DNA of 64,000 nucleotides from Pseudomonas sp. StFLB209 (GCF_000829415.1 NZ_AP014637.1:4171001-4235000), one strand, 5' to 3'. Shown: positions 16,328 to 25,610, counted from the stretch's first letter. The notes: generated by a model from the sequence alone, not told the origin. Made by a program: numbers and translations.

Positions 16328-17310
16328 GCCAGGCTGGCGCTGCTGCATCCGAAACCCAATCAAGCAAATGGCTGTGGGCCAAACGCTTGCTCAATGTGTT
16401 TTTCATCGTACTGATCCCGGTGTTGCTGTTTCTGCTGGTCAAGAACCTTGATTGGCAGGAGGTCATGCAGGCTTTGCGCTCCTACAAGGCCAGTACCTTG
16501 TTCATCGCCGTGCTGGTGGCGGCCTGCAGCTACCTGGTCTACTGCGGCTTTGACATCCTGGCGCGCTTTTACACCCGGCATCGGCTGAGCATTGCCCAGG
16601 TCGTGCCGGTCACCTTCGTGTGCTACGCGTTCAACCTCAACCTCAGTTCCTGGGTAGGCGGCATTGCCTTGCGCTATCGGTTGTACTCGCGGCTGGGGCT
16701 GGATGTGCCGACCATCACCCGCGTTCTCAGCCTGAGCCTGATTACCAACTGGCTGGGCTATATGCTGCTGGCAGGTCTGGTATTCGCCTTGGGCTTTCTT
16801 GAGTTGCCGCCGGAGTGGGCGATTGGCAGCACGAGCTTGCAGCTGATAGGCGTGGCGCTGCTGATCCTGTGCGCGGCTTATCTGGCGGCTTGCCGGTTTT
16901 CCAAGCGCCGGTGCTGGACCATTCGCGGCCAGGAGATTGTCTTGCCGACCCTGAGTCAGGCGCTGATCCAGGCCAGCCTGGGTGCCTTGAACTGGTCGCT
17001 GATGGCGCTGGTGATTTACACCCTGCTGCCGGACAAAGCGTTTTACCCGGCAATTCTGGGTGTGTTGCTGATCAGCAGCATTGCCGGGGTAATTACCCAC
17101 ATCCCGGCCGGGCTCGGTGTGCTGGAAACCGTATTCATGACCCTGTTGGCGCACCAGTTTTCCAAAGGTACCTTGCTGGCGGCGCTGATCGGCTACCGGG
17201 CAATTTACTTTTTGCTGCCGCTGCTGTTGGCGGTGGTGGTGTACCTGGTGCTGGAAAAGCGCGCCAAGCGCCTGGGTCAGAAAAATCGCCAGGCGCTGGA
17301 TGCTCAGTAG
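16324..17310 (+). CDS. ybhN: YbhN-like LPG synthase-type membrane protein (UPF0104)
   Basis: 328 residues, about eight transmembrane segments after a short N-terminal tail: VFFIVLIPVLLFLLV, TLFIAVLVAACSYLVY, WLGYMLLAGLVFALGFL and others. The conserved YAFNLNLSSWVGGIALRYRL and ITHIPAGLGVLE patterns identify the lysylphosphatidylglycerol synthase transmembrane/UPF0104 family. It has no aminoacyl transferase domain, so it is a flippase- or transport-like protein rather than an LPG synthase. Third gene of the lipid operon. Confidence 0.88.
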   Translation: MSQAGAAASETQSSKWLWAKRLLNVFFIVLIPVLLFLLVKNLDWQEVMQALRSYKASTLFIAVLVAACSYLVYCGFDILARFYTRHRLSIAQVVPVTFVCYAFNLNLSSWVGGIALRYRLYSRLGLDVPTITRVLSLSLITNWLGYMLLAGLVFALGFLELPPEWAIGSTSLQLIGVALLILCAAYLAACRFSKRRCWTIRGQEIVLPTLSQALIQASLGALNWSLMALVIYTLLPDKAFYPAILGVLLISSIAGVITHIPAGLGVLETVFMTLLAHQFSKGTLLAALIGYRAIYFLLPLLLAVVVYLVLEKRAKRLGQKNRQALDAQ

Positions 17311-17316
17311 CGCGGT

Positions 17317-18630
17317 TCAGTGAGCGACTCTGGCAAACATCTTCACAGCGTCCACCGCGTGATTGGTGCCCTCGCTGATTCGCACGATGACCGAGCCGGC
17401 CTGGTCGGCGAGGTCAACGCCCTTGATCGCGTTGTTGCGGGTATTGTCCATGCTGTCGATGGCCTGGCGCGTTTCGTTCTGGATCATCCCGATCATCTCG
17501 GAAATCTCCGCCGTCGAGCGGCTGGTGCGCCCGGCCAATTGCCGGACTTCGTCGGCCACCACAGCAAAGCCACGGCCCTGATCACCCGCCCGTGCCGCTT
17601 CGATAGCGGCATTGAGCGCCAGCAGGTTGGTCTGCTCGGCAATGCTGCGAATGGTATTGACGATGGCCGTGATCTGCTCGGAGCGTGCGCCCAGTTGGGT
17701 GATGATCTTCGACGAATCTTCGATGCTCGATGAGATCTGGCGCATTTCCTGGGCGGCCTGCTGAATCACTTCGGTGCCGTGTTCGGTGACTTTGCGGGTC
17801 TCGACCGAGATGTGATACGCCTGGGCGGCACTGCTTGCATCACGTTCGTGCTGCTCAATACGCGGGGTGATATCGGCGGCGAACTTGATCACCTTCCACA
17901 GCTTGCCGCTGGCGTCGTAGATGGGATTATAGGTCGCCTCCAGCCAGACGGGCTGGCCGCTACGGCTGACACGCTTGAACTGGCCGCTGAACGATTCTCC
18001 CTTGTTCAGGCGTCGCCAGAAATCGGCGTATTCGTTGCTGTTGCTCTGCTCCGGCGGGCATAGCATGCGGTGGTTCTTGCCGATCAGATCGGTTTCGCTA
18101 TAGCCCATGGTGCGTGTCAGATTGTCATTGACGGCCAGAATCCGGCCCTCAAGGTCGAACTCGATCACGGCCATGGCGTGGTCGATGGCTTCGAGCTTAC
18201 GGCGCGCCTCGTTGTCGGCCTCGATTCGTACCGTGACATCGGTGGCGTATTTGATCACCTTGGTCACTTTGCCATTAGCATCGCGCACCGGGTTGTAACT
18301 GGCCTCAAGCCAGACGATGTGGCCGTCGCGGGCGACACGGCGGAAGGTCGAAGAAACGAACTCGCCGTTACGCAGGCGTGACCAAAGCCGATCGTACTCG
18401 CTGCTGCGGCCATCTTCAGGCGTGCAGAACATCCGGTGCTGTTTGCCAAGGATATCTTCGCGGCGATAGCCCATGGCGCTCAGGAAGTTGTCATTGGCAT
18501 CGAGCACGACACCGTTCAGATCGAACTCGATACTGGCCATCGAGCGGTTGATCGCCTTTAGCAGGCTGGCCTGCTGCTCGACGAGCTGTTGCAGGGCAAT
18601 AATTTCTTTAGTGTTTGATTTGAAGAACAT
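17317..18630 (-). CDS. Soluble PAS-PAS methyl-accepting chemotaxis protein, BdlA-like
   Basis: 437 residues from [20 protein letters not shown]. Two tandem PAS domains (about 20-125 and 145-250), each with its C-terminal PAC strand ([40 protein letters not shown]), then an MCP signalling hairpin with [20 protein letters not shown] and [15 protein letters not shown]. No transmembrane segment, so it should sense a cytoplasmic cue. Layout and size match BdlA, the P. aeruginosa biofilm-dispersal transducer (417 aa). The C-terminus (MFARVAH) is short and has no receptor-tail pentapeptide. The ribosome site is weak; a longer start up to 18693 is possible. Confidence 0.88.
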   Translation of the reverse strand: MFFKSNTKEIIALQQLVEQQASLLKAINRSMASIEFDLNGVVLDANDNFLSAMGYRREDILGKQHRMFCTPEDGRSSEYDRLWSRLRNGEFVSSTFRRVARDGHIVWLEASYNPVRDANGKVTKVIKYATDVTVRIEADNEARRKLEAIDHAMAVIEFDLEGRILAVNDNLTRTMGYSETDLIGKNHRMLCPPEQSNSNEYADFWRRLNKGESFSGQFKRVSRSGQPVWLEATYNPIYDASGKLWKVIKFAADITPRIEQHERDASSAAQAYHISVETRKVTEHGTEVIQQAAQEMRQISSSIEDSSKIITQLGARSEQITAIVNTIRSIAEQTNLLALNAAIEAARAGDQGRGFAVVADEVRQLAGRTSRSTAEISEMIGMIQNETRQAIDSMDNTRNNAIKGVDLADQAGSVIVRISEGTNHAVDAVKMFARVAH

Positions 18631-19183
18631 AGCGGCAAGCTCACGAAGCGGCAGGCTCGGGTCCGGTCCATGATGATGCGAACAGGTTCGCATGCTTGTC
18701 CGTGTGCATTGAGCGCACTATAGATGGCACTTTGCTGCTTTGTACAATGCAATTTGTCTGAAGTTAAAAGATGTTAAGAGAGTTGCTCAAATCCCCCGGT
18801 CACTGTGAAAAATAGTGCGTTGTAGTGATGTGTATGAGGGAACGATAACTCATCCAGCCTGTCACTTTGCATCCGGGTGTGGTGAGCTTGAAAAGGGCAG
18901 GGGTATTACCGGTGCCAGCAAATGCCAGATGCATTTTATGGTCTTGCAGCTTGCCGGCCGGGCACTCTGGTCGAGTCGCGGCGAACTCCAGCCTTTTTGC
19001 ACATTTTTTGCGCAATTGTTCGGCATAGATGGGTCAAACGGGTTGCCGACTGAGCATGGCAGCCGTAGACTGCCGCCCCTCTTGAGTGGAGTGCAGGGCG
19101 GTGCCTTTAAAAGCCATGGCGTCGACACGCCACGCCAAGGCCTCTCCAGACCGGCTAAATGCACGTTTTTATTAGAGAATTCA
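18631..19183. other. Long divergent intergenic region
   Basis: About 550 bp between the PAS-MCP and dksA-type genes. An open frame runs into dksA from 18815 but its product has no recognisable features and no ribosome site. The stretch near 18990-19030 is T-rich. An unannotated small RNA is possible; I see no diagnostic structure. Confidence 0.4.
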
Positions 19184-19588
19184 ATGACAAAGGACCAGTT
19201 GCTGGCCATGCCGGCCGATGACTACATGAATGCTGAACAGCACGGTTTTTTCACCGAGCTGCTGCAATCGATGAAGGTTGAAATCCACGAGCGTATCGAA
19301 AAGAGCCGTGTTGCCATCGAAAGCCTGGACACCCCGGCAGATCCTGCCGACGCTGCTTCTGTTGAAGAAGAGCGTCACTGGCTGGTGAACTCCATCGACC
19401 GTGACCAGCGCATGCTGCCGCAACTGGAAATGGCCCTGACCCGTATCGCTGATGATTCTTTCGGCTGGTGCGATGACAGCGGCGAGCCCATTGGCCTCAA
19501 GCGTCTGTTGATCAGCCCGACCACCCGTTACTGCATCGAAGCGCAGGAACGTCACGAGTCCATTGACAAGCACCAGCGTCAGTACTGA
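19184..19588 (+). CDS. dksA2: DksA-family RNA polymerase-binding protein lacking full zinc finger (DksA2-like)
   Basis: 134 residues. The coiled-coil tip carries the acidic D-x-x-D-x-A motif (DPADAA, residues 53-58). The C-terminal globular part has Cys96 and Cys117, but the partner positions are Ser99 (CDDS) and Ala120 (CIEA) in place of cysteines. This matches DksA2 of P. aeruginosa, which works with ppGpp at rRNA and other promoters without zinc. In that species it is Zur-controlled; no convincing Zur box was seen here. ATG at 19184 with AGAGAA upstream; a strong terminator follows. Confidence 0.9.
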   Translation: MTKDQLLAMPADDYMNAEQHGFFTELLQSMKVEIHERIEKSRVAIESLDTPADPADAASVEEERHWLVNSIDRDQRMLPQLEMALTRIADDSFGWCDDSGEPIGLKRLLISPTTRYCIEAQERHESIDKHQRQY

Positions 19589-19613
19589 TCGCTCAGTGCT
19601 GAGGGGGACCTGA

Positions 19614-19643
19614 CCGGGAGGCAAGCAACTGCCTCCCGGTTTT
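19614..19643 (+). terminator. Rho-independent terminator after dksA2
   Basis: Stem CCGGGAGGC/GCCTCCCGG (19614-19622 with 19631-19639) with an eight-base loop, then TTTT. Confidence 0.9.
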
Positions 19644-19777
19644 GTTGTGCCTGCCGTTTATCGTTTTTTACTGCGTTGTATTGATTCGGGCCGGATGTAC
19701 CACTAACGAACCATGGCAAATAGCCTGTTCGTGGCGTTTAATGTTTTTCAATAAGAAAAACGACAGGTGGAGGGATC

Positions 19778-21394
19778 ATGACCGACAACGTAGCCTATGC
19801 AGGGAAGCTGGCAGAGCCCGGCGCGCAGGCCCCCGTTTCACACGTATTCGCGCCCTTGTGGCTGGCGCTGACACAAAGCCTTGGCATTGTCGTGCTACTG
19901 GTCGTCACCGGCTTGAATCTATTGCCCGTGTGGCTCGCAGCACCGTTGGCTGTTGCGCTGATCTGGCTGCCCCGGTTGCGCAAGCGCCAACCGGCATCGG
20001 CCCCTGAGGCCGCAAGCGCCAGTGATATCACCCGCCTGACCCGCGACCTGTCATTCACCACCAGCCATAACGCGTTGTCCGCCGCCAGTGTGTCGTTTTC
20101 GGTGCGGCAACTCGCCGGCCGGATTCAATCGCAGCTCAAGGCCGCCGAGCAGGTGGTAGGCAGTGCCGAGGTGATGATCGCCACCGAGCAGCAGGCTGCG
20201 CAATTGAGCCAGCAGGCCCTGAGCGCAGCCAGTGAAGCGCGGCAGAGTAGTGAGGCCGGGCGTACGGTGCTGGTTGAGTCTATCGAGTGCATGCGCCGCC
20301 TGAGTCAGGGCGCGGTGGACAGCCGCCAGGTCATCCAGGCGCTGAGCCAGCGCAGTGAAGAGATCCAGCGGGTCGCTCAGGTCATCCAGTCGATTGCCAG
20401 CCAGACCAACCTGCTGGCACTCAATGCCGCCATTGAGGCGGCGCGGGCCGGCGAGCACGGCCGAGGTTTTGCGGTGGTCGCGGATGAAGTGCGCGGTCTG
20501 GCGGGGCGTACGGCGACGGCGACCGAGGAGGTCGGGCAGATGGTTGCCGATATCCAGCAGCGGACCACCCAGGTGGTCGCGCAGATCCAGCAGTTATCCG
20601 TCGATCTCGACACAGGCGTACGTCAGGTCGAGGACACTGGCCAGCATCTGGAACGCATCGCCAGCCTGGCTGCCGACGTTGAAATTCAGGTCAGCGAGAT
20701 TGCTCAGGGGACGCAGATCAATCAGGAGCAATTGGGCAGCCTGTTTGGCGCCATCGAACACATGCGCGCCGACCTGTCGGTCAGTGACCAGCAGACCCGC
20801 CAGCTGGCCGACTCTGCCGTGCAGATGGAAGGGCAGGCAGAGAGCATCAGCCAACGCCTGGCCGAGGTCGGGCTGGATGATTACCACCAGCGTATCTATG
20901 ATCTGGCCCGCGAAGGCGCTGTGCAGATCGCTGCCCGCTTCGAGGCTGACATCGCCAAGGGCGCGGTGAGCCTGGATGATCTGTTCGACCGCAGTTACCA
21001 GCCTATCGCCAAGACCAGCCCGCCGCGCTTTCATACCCGCTTTGACGGCTACACCGACAAGGTGCTGCCGGATATTCAGGAGCCCTTGCTCAAGCGCCAT
21101 GAGGGGCTGGTGTTTGCCATTGCCTGCACCCAGCAGGGTTATGTGCCGACCCATAACGCGGCTTTCAATCAGCCATTGTCCGGCGACCCGGCAGTGGACA
21201 CCGCGCGCAATCGTAGCAAGCGCAAGTTCGATGACCGCACCGGAATTCGTTGTGGTAGCCATCAGCAGGCGGTGCTGTTGCAGACCTACACCCGTGATAC
21301 CGGTGAGCTTATGCATGATCTGTCGGTGCCGATCATGGTCAAGGGGCGGCACTGGGGTGGATTGCGTCTGGGGTATCGGCCCGAGCAGGCATAA
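19778..21394 (+). CDS. Methyl-accepting chemotaxis protein with C-terminal sensor-like domain
   Basis: 538 residues. N-terminus: two hydrophobic segments (about 24-46 and 49-66) separated by only a few residues, so almost no periplasmic loop. Then the MCP signalling domain with [18 protein letters not shown] and [18 protein letters not shown]. After the hairpin, residues about 370-538 form an extra globular domain ([68 protein letters not shown]) of Cache/PAS-like pattern. The sensor thus lies C-terminal and cytoplasmic, unusual among transducers. Ligand unknown. Confidence 0.88.
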   Translation: MTDNVAYAGKLAEPGAQAPVSHVFAPLWLALTQSLGIVVLLVVTGLNLLPVWLAAPLAVALIWLPRLRKRQPASAPEAASASDITRLTRDLSFTTSHNALSAASVSFSVRQLAGRIQSQLKAAEQVVGSAEVMIATEQQAAQLSQQALSAASEARQSSEAGRTVLVESIECMRRLSQGAVDSRQVIQALSQRSEEIQRVAQVIQSIASQTNLLALNAAIEAARAGEHGRGFAVVADEVRGLAGRTATATEEVGQMVADIQQRTTQVVAQIQQLSVDLDTGVRQVEDTGQHLERIASLAADVEIQVSEIAQGTQINQEQLGSLFGAIEHMRADLSVSDQQTRQLADSAVQMEGQAESISQRLAEVGLDDYHQRIYDLAREGAVQIAARFEADIAKGAVSLDDLFDRSYQPIAKTSPPRFHTRFDGYTDKVLPDIQEPLLKRHEGLVFAIACTQQGYVPTHNAAFNQPLSGDPAVDTARNRSKRKFDDRTGIRCGSHQQAVLLQTYTRDTGELMHDLSVPIMVKGRHWGGLRLGYRPEQA

Positions 21395-21446
21395 CAGCAT
21401 TTTTGAAACCGACTTGCTGGCAGCCTGGCCTGTGTTTTTTAAAGGC

Positions 21447-21463
21447 GCCCCCCATAGGGGGGC
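21447..21463. repeat. GC hairpin downstream of MCP gene
   Basis: GCCCCCC-ATA-GGGGGGC (21447-21453, 21457-21463), 53 bp after the MCP stop, without a T-run. It may act as a terminator or an RNA end protector. Confidence 0.55.
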
Positions 21464-21519
21464 TGGTCAGCCAAGGTTGTTGTAATTGATAACAGCTAAA
21501 GAATTATTGGGCGTGGGGT

Positions 21520-21549
21520 GTGTAGGAATTGGTTTAATTGTGTAGGAAT
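21520..21549. promoter_or_regulatory. Direct repeats upstream of lipase gene
   Basis: GTGTAGGAAT occurs at 21520-21529 and again at 21540-21549, a 20-bp period (about two helical turns), in an AT-rich region 119 bp before the DUF2235 gene. Possible regulator site; no matching regulator known. Confidence 0.35.
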
Positions 21550-21667
21550 ATTCTGAAATATCTATGACTGCTTGACTGTCGTGTCACGTTGAGCAAGCTG
21601 TTTGTATGCGCAGAAAAAAGGCGCCAATAAATAGTTTGCAGTCGACGCATCTAAGGATGGATACACG

Positions 21668-23149
21668 ATGAATACTACAGCACATGTAAATGTACACCCT
21701 GATACTGCGCAAGTTACCCGGTTCCCTGTGACCGTGCGGGTCGGGCTGTTTTTCGATGGCACCGGTAATAACCGGGTCAATAGCGGTATCGCCGCCCACT
21801 GCCGCGAACAGATGCAGGCCGGCCAGCAGGAGCATACCCGCGAGTGCGCCGGGCGCCACGCCGGGTCACACGGTAGTTACACTAACGACTACAGTAATAT
21901 CACTCGTTTGTTCGAGCTTTATCGTAAACAGGCCGTTGCCCGGCGTGAAACGGATGGCTGGAAAGTTTACTGGCCGGTGTATATCGGCGGGGTCGGCACC
22001 ACCTCAGGCGGGCGCGATTCGCGTTGGCCTGGGCAAAGTCTGGGGCGCGGCAGCACCGGGGTGCTGGCCAAGGTCGACAAGGCGGTCAGTCGGCTGGCCG
22101 AGTGCCTGGCGCTTTTTGCGCTGGATAATCCGGGGTGTGTAATTGATGTTCTGGAACTGGACATCTTCGGCTTCAGCCGCGGCGCCGCATCGGCCCGCCA
22201 TTTGGTCAACGAGATTCTCAAGCAGGAGCGCGGAGCGCTAGGCCGTCTGCTGGCCGATACGACACTGGCCTGGAGCCCGACTTTCGGCTGGCAGCAAGGC
22301 AGTGTGCGGATCATGCTGGTCGGCCTGTTCGACACTGTTGCGGCAGTAGGCGGCTGGCGAGACCTGGGCAATGTGCGCGACTCTGATAACCGTCGGGTCA
22401 ATCTGTATCTGCCACCTGGCTGCGCCAGGCAGGTGCTGCATCTGGTGGCACGGGACGAGTGGCGGCGCAATTTCGCCCTCAACAGTATTGCGCCGGGCTG
22501 GGAGCGGGAGATTGTGCTGCCGGGGGCGCATTCGGACATTGGCGGTGGCTACCATCAGTTGACCTACGAAGAGGTCCTGATGAGCCGCCCGCACACCAGT
22601 GTGGTTGGCCGGGATGTCCGTGATGAGGACAGCCCGGCCTGGCGAGAGGCTGAGGCAGACTTGCAGGCCATGGATGCCGCGTATTGGGTTGACCCTGCTG
22701 ATCCACACGCCTGCCTGCAGGTGCAAAGCTCAACGGTGGCCAGTGCCAGGCATGCCGCAGGTTCCGGGGGCCGCCTGGTGATGGCCACCGTCTGTATGCG
22801 GCGGCAGGTCTGCGGGCATCTTTCGCGCATTCATTTGCGCATCATGCACACGCTGGCCTGTGATGAGGGGGTGCCCTTTGAAGCCATTGGTGATAGCCCT
22901 GACCTGGCGTTACCGCAGGCGCTCGAAGATATCTGCAGGCGCCTGATCGGTCAGGCGCGGGGCGATACCGTCGGGCTGACGCCAGAGCAGCAACAACTGC
23001 TGCGCTGGCGCTATATCCACCACTCTGCCCACTGGGAGCCGCTCATCGGGACGCTGGGCGGACTGGGCGATGCATTGTTCGTGCATGCACCCCAGCCTGG
23101 GGGGCGTAAAATTCACCCTAATGTCGCCCCGTCCGATTATCCGTATTAA
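21668..23149 (+). CDS. DUF2235 alpha/beta-hydrolase, Tle1-type phospholipase effector-like
   Basis: 493 residues. FFDGTGNN (28-35) opens the DUF2235 domain; the nucleophile elbow GFSRG has Ser170; LFDTVAAVG at about 220 and GAHSDIGGGY (286-295) complete the conserved set. Proven members (Tle1) are T6SS antibacterial phospholipases A. The protein is shorter than many Tle1 effectors and has no PAAR, VgrG or signal peptide. No candidate immunity gene lies beside it: downstream are a repeat element and a DUF2789 gene on the other strand. Lipase activity likely; secretion unproven. Confidence 0.85.
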   Translation: MNTTAHVNVHPDTAQVTRFPVTVRVGLFFDGTGNNRVNSGIAAHCREQMQAGQQEHTRECAGRHAGSHGSYTNDYSNITRLFELYRKQAVARRETDGWKVYWPVYIGGVGTTSGGRDSRWPGQSLGRGSTGVLAKVDKAVSRLAECLALFALDNPGCVIDVLELDIFGFSRGAASARHLVNEILKQERGALGRLLADTTLAWSPTFGWQQGSVRIMLVGLFDTVAAVGGWRDLGNVRDSDNRRVNLYLPPGCARQVLHLVARDEWRRNFALNSIAPGWEREIVLPGAHSDIGGGYHQLTYEEVLMSRPHTSVVGRDVRDEDSPAWREAEADLQAMDAAYWVDPADPHACLQVQSSTVASARHAAGSGGRLVMATVCMRRQVCGHLSRIHLRIMHTLACDEGVPFEAIGDSPDLALPQALEDICRRLIGQARGDTVGLTPEQQQLLRWRYIHHSAHWEPLIGTLGGLGDALFVHAPQPGGRKIHPNVAPSDYPY

Positions 23150-23152
23150 AGC

Positions 23153-23280
23153 CAATGCCGTTCACTTAGGTGCCTTATGCCCCGGTGGGAGCCAGCTTGC
23201 TGGCGAAGACGGCAGCACATTCGCAGCAGAGGCTATGATTTGACTGGCCTCTTCGCGACCAAGGTCGCTCCCACAAAGGC
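23153..23280. repeat. REP-containing element (copy B)
   Basis: Begins CAATGCCGTTCACTTAGGTG, a degenerate form of the left terminal repeat of copy A, 3 bp after the lipase stop. It contains two REP-type hairpins (GGGAGCCAGCTTGCTGGCG; TCGCGACCAAGGTCGCTCCC). No right terminal repeat was found. Confidence 0.65.
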
Positions 23281-23308
23281 AAGCATTGCGCTTGGCATCG
23301 GCGCTTTG

Positions 23309-23548
23309 TCAAACCGGCGGCAGATGCAAGCGCTCATTGAGTTCATCGACCACCAGAGCCCAGTCGTCATCGCTGCGCAGCTTTTCTTTGAGCAACTGGG
23401 CCTGGGCCGGGGTCCAGAACTCGGCATCGATCAGTTTGATCCCGTCGGGCAGCGAGTGATTCGCGATGAAGGCTTCAATGCTCGCCTCGTCGCTCTCAAG
23501 GCCCAGTTGGGCGAACAGGTCGGGCAGGCTAGGGTTTGGCAGTTCCAT
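23309..23548 (-). CDS. DUF2789 protein
   Basis: 79 residues, MELPNPSLPDLFAQLGLESD then FIANHSLPDGIKLIDAEFWT and LKEKLRSDDDWALVVDELNE. This is the full DUF2789 pattern (~75 aa) common in gamma-proteobacteria, function unknown. AGGAG-like sequence (TCAGGAGAG) precedes the ATG at 23548. Acidic and soluble. It is probably not an immunity partner of the lipase: opposite strand and widely conserved alone. Confidence 0.87.
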   Translation of the reverse strand: MELPNPSLPDLFAQLGLESDEASIEAFIANHSLPDGIKLIDAEFWTPAQAQLLKEKLRSDDDWALVVDELNERLHLPPV

Positions 23549-23851
23549 GGTCTCTCCTGAGCGTAATGTGAGCAGTTGTTGAGTATCCGATTGTCCTTGG
23601 GCAGGGGAGTTCGATCAAAAATGGCAGATAGGGCAACAATGAGCAGGAACTGTATACACACTCTGGATGCCATAGTTGTGCGCAGGCGGTAGAATCGCCG
23701 CCTGCCTGCCTGCGTCGTCAACTGCAGCGCACCAGCAGGTGCCCATCAGGAGTTTCAGCCGCCAGACGGCCACATAGGAGTGATAACAATCGGTTGACTG
23801 CCCTGGCATTGTCAGAGCAGTTCATTTTTCAGTTCGTTGGGGGTTTGTACT
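23549..23851. other. Intergenic region, nothing firm
   Basis: About 300 bp between divergent genes. No ORF with a ribosome site, no hairpin with a T-run. It presumably carries both promoters. Confidence 0.45.
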
Positions 23852-24319
23852 TTGGCTGTAAGTAACCTGGATACGCACGCCTTGTTCGTGCTTGGTGATC
23901 TTCGTGCAAAGTTGGTAAAGCAGTTTCAATCGCGCTTCGTCTATGTCGCCGAGCAATCGCCTGATGGCGTCTACATGGCTGAGATCGATACCGAAAGTGC
24001 GCTGGTGGTTGATGACAAGCCTCGGCTTGAGCTCAAGGTAGGCGACCACTTCCGTGCCGCCGTGTTGCCCAGCCGCGAAGGCGGCAAACTCGAGCTGCGC
24101 TTTCGCGATATCAAAATGACAATCTATGGGCTGGGGGAGTACGCGTTCGTCGACACGCCTGCCGGCCACGGCATTGTTTTCAAGGAAGGCCATGGTGTCA
24201 TGCTGGTCTTCGCCGCTACCGAACAACTGCAGACCGGCCTGACCCAGACCCTCAAAGCCGCCATCGCCAAAGCCGCCAAATGGCGCAAAGGCGAACTGAC
24301 CTTTCGTGCCAGCGAATAA
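23852..24319 (+). CDS. Conserved hypothetical protein
   Basis: About 155 residues from TTG at 23852 (VSNLDTHALFVLGDLRAKLV ...), with GGGGG upstream; another TTG at 23837 is in frame. Contains FVYVAEQSPDGVYMAEIDTE, LELKVGDHFRAAVLPSREGG, LELRFRDIKMTIYGLGEYAF and a C-terminal AIAKAAKWRKGELTF. Mixed alpha/beta, soluble, no signal peptide. I recognise no domain. It is convergent with the Mrp operon. Confidence 0.72.
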   Translation: MAVSNLDTHALFVLGDLRAKLVKQFQSRFVYVAEQSPDGVYMAEIDTESALVVDDKPRLELKVGDHFRAAVLPSREGGKLELRFRDIKMTIYGLGEYAFVDTPAGHGIVFKEGHGVMLVFAATEQLQTGLTQTLKAAIAKAAKWRKGELTFRASE

Positions 24320-24466
24320 CTGACCGCTGCAAATTTGAGATTCTGCTTTCGCTTTTTGCGTTTCGTGCCGAGCAAGCGCCGCTGTGCCAAAACGGCATAT
24401 CGGCGCGTACCGGTGATGCAGCGAGGATCAGCGCGTTGCGCTGAGGGCGGGTCAGACTTTTGATAT

Positions 24467-24484
24467 GCGCGGCTGAAGCCGCGC
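24467..24484. repeat. REP hairpin at end of mrpG
   Basis: GCGCGGCT-GA-AGCCGCGC, a perfect 8-bp palindrome touching the mrpG stop codon at 24485-24487. Likely a transcript 3' stabiliser or terminator for the antiporter operon. Confidence 0.75.
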
Positions 24485-24850
24485 CTACGCCTGCTTGCTG
24501 TCCGGTCGGTCACCACTGACCTCCGGCGGTACGTCCTCACCCGCCATCCGCTTGCGAAACAGGCTGGTTCGTGCCAGTAGCAAGGTCGTCACCGGCACGG
24601 TAATGGCCAGCAGAATCGGAATCAGCCAGGCGTGCAGCACCGGCCCAGATTTGAGCGCCGAGAAATACACAATCGACGCCAGCGCCACACACCATGCACC
24701 GATTGTCGACGCCAGTGCGGTGGGGTGCATGCGCTGGAAGAAATCCTGCAAGCGCACCAGGCCGATGGCACCGGTCAGGGTGAACAGGCTGCTGGTCAGC
24801 AACAACAGGGCGGTAAGCACCTCGACCCAGAAGGGAACATCGTAGGTCAT
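24485..24850 (-). CDS. mrpG: Monovalent cation/H+ antiporter subunit G
   Basis: 121 residues, three transmembrane segments (VEVLTALLLLTSSLFTLTGA; TIGAWCVALASIVYFS; AWLIPILLAITVPVTTLLLA) with the family stretch GLVRLQDFFQRMHPTALAST. Last gene of the operon. Hydrophilic C-terminal tail EDVPPEVSGDRPDSKQA. Confidence 0.94.
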   Translation of the reverse strand: MTYDVPFWVEVLTALLLLTSSLFTLTGAIGLVRLQDFFQRMHPTALASTIGAWCVALASIVYFSALKSGPVLHAWLIPILLAITVPVTTLLLARTSLFRKRMAGEDVPPEVSGDRPDSKQA

Positions 24851-25125
24851 TCGATCACCTCACCACGCAACAGGAACTTCGCCAGGGCGAAGGAGCCGAC
24901 AAAGCCAAACAGCGCAATCAGCAGCGCGGCCTCGAAATAAGTGTCGCTGGCATAACGGATACCCAGCACCAGCATCATCAGCATGCCGATGATGTACAGA
25001 TAATCCAGCGCCAGCACCCGATCCTGCGCCGACGGTCCGGTGAACAGACGCCACAGCGTCAGCACCATGGCCAGGGCAAATATCGACAGGCTGATCAGAA
25101 TCGTCACACTGAGCAAGGCACTCAT
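24847..25125 (-). CDS. mrpF: Monovalent cation/H+ antiporter subunit F
   Basis: 92 residues with three helices (VTILISLSIFALAMVLTLWR; VLALDYLYIIGMLMMLVLG; FEAALLIALFGFVGSFALAK). TGPSAQDRVLALD between the first two is the typical MrpF loop with the conserved Asp. Overlaps mrpE and mrpG by 4 bp. Confidence 0.94.
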   Translation of the reverse strand: MSALLSVTILISLSIFALAMVLTLWRLFTGPSAQDRVLALDYLYIIGMLMMLVLGIRYASDTYFEAALLIALFGFVGSFALAKFLLRGEVIE

Positions 25126-25610
25126 TGGAAAATCTCCATCAGGGGGCGCTCATAGTGGCTTTTGAAATGCTCGATAAACTGCGCCTCATCCTCCAGATCG
25201 AACACGTGCATCAGCAAAATGCTGCGGTCCAGCGCCAGTTCCGACCAGACCGTGCCGGGTACCACGGTGCAGACCATGGCCAGCGCCGCCAGGCCGTGGG
25301 CGTCATGCAGTTCCAGCGGCACCTTGACGAAGGCCGAGCGCGGCGGCCGACGTTTGAGGGCCCATACCGAACGCGCCACTTGCAGGTTCGATATCACCAC
25401 ATCCACCCCCACCCGCAGGATGAAACGCAGGATGGTGCCGGGCTTGCGAATCCGCGCCGGCATTGGTCGCAGCGAGGCAAACATCAGCGGGGCCAGAAAT
25501 GCCAGGATGGCGCCGAGCAGGATGTGCCCGGCACTGAGCGAGAGGTTCAGCAACAGCCACAGCGCCCATAGCGCCAGCGACAGGAACGGGGCAGGGAAGA
25601 AGTGCTTCAT
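25122..25610 (-). CDS. mrpE: Monovalent cation/H+ antiporter subunit E
   Basis: 162 residues. Two N-terminal helices (FLSLALWALWLLLNLSLSAG; ILLGAILAFLAPLMFASL) then a soluble part with DVVISNLQVARSVW, FVKVPLELHD, VCTVVPGTVWSELALDRSIL and LMHVFD, the MrpE signature order. Part of the membrane complex; the soluble domain faces the cytoplasm. Confidence 0.94.
   Translation of the reverse strand: MKHFFPAPFLSLALWALWLLLNLSLSAGHILLGAILAFLAPLMFASLRPMPARIRKPGTILRFILRVGVDVVISNLQVARSVWALKRRPPRSAFVKVPLELHDAHGLAALAMVCTVVPGTVWSELALDRSILLMHVFDLEDEAQFIEHFKSHYERPLMEIFQ

Noticed and set aside
18815..19183. Upstream extension of the dksA frame
   Set aside because: No ribosome site, no DksA similarity; the DksA start is fixed by the MTKDQLLAMP sequence at 19184.
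23309..23548. DUF2789 gene as immunity partner of the lipase
   Set aside because: Opposite strand, no signal peptide or lipobox, and the family occurs widely without the lipase.
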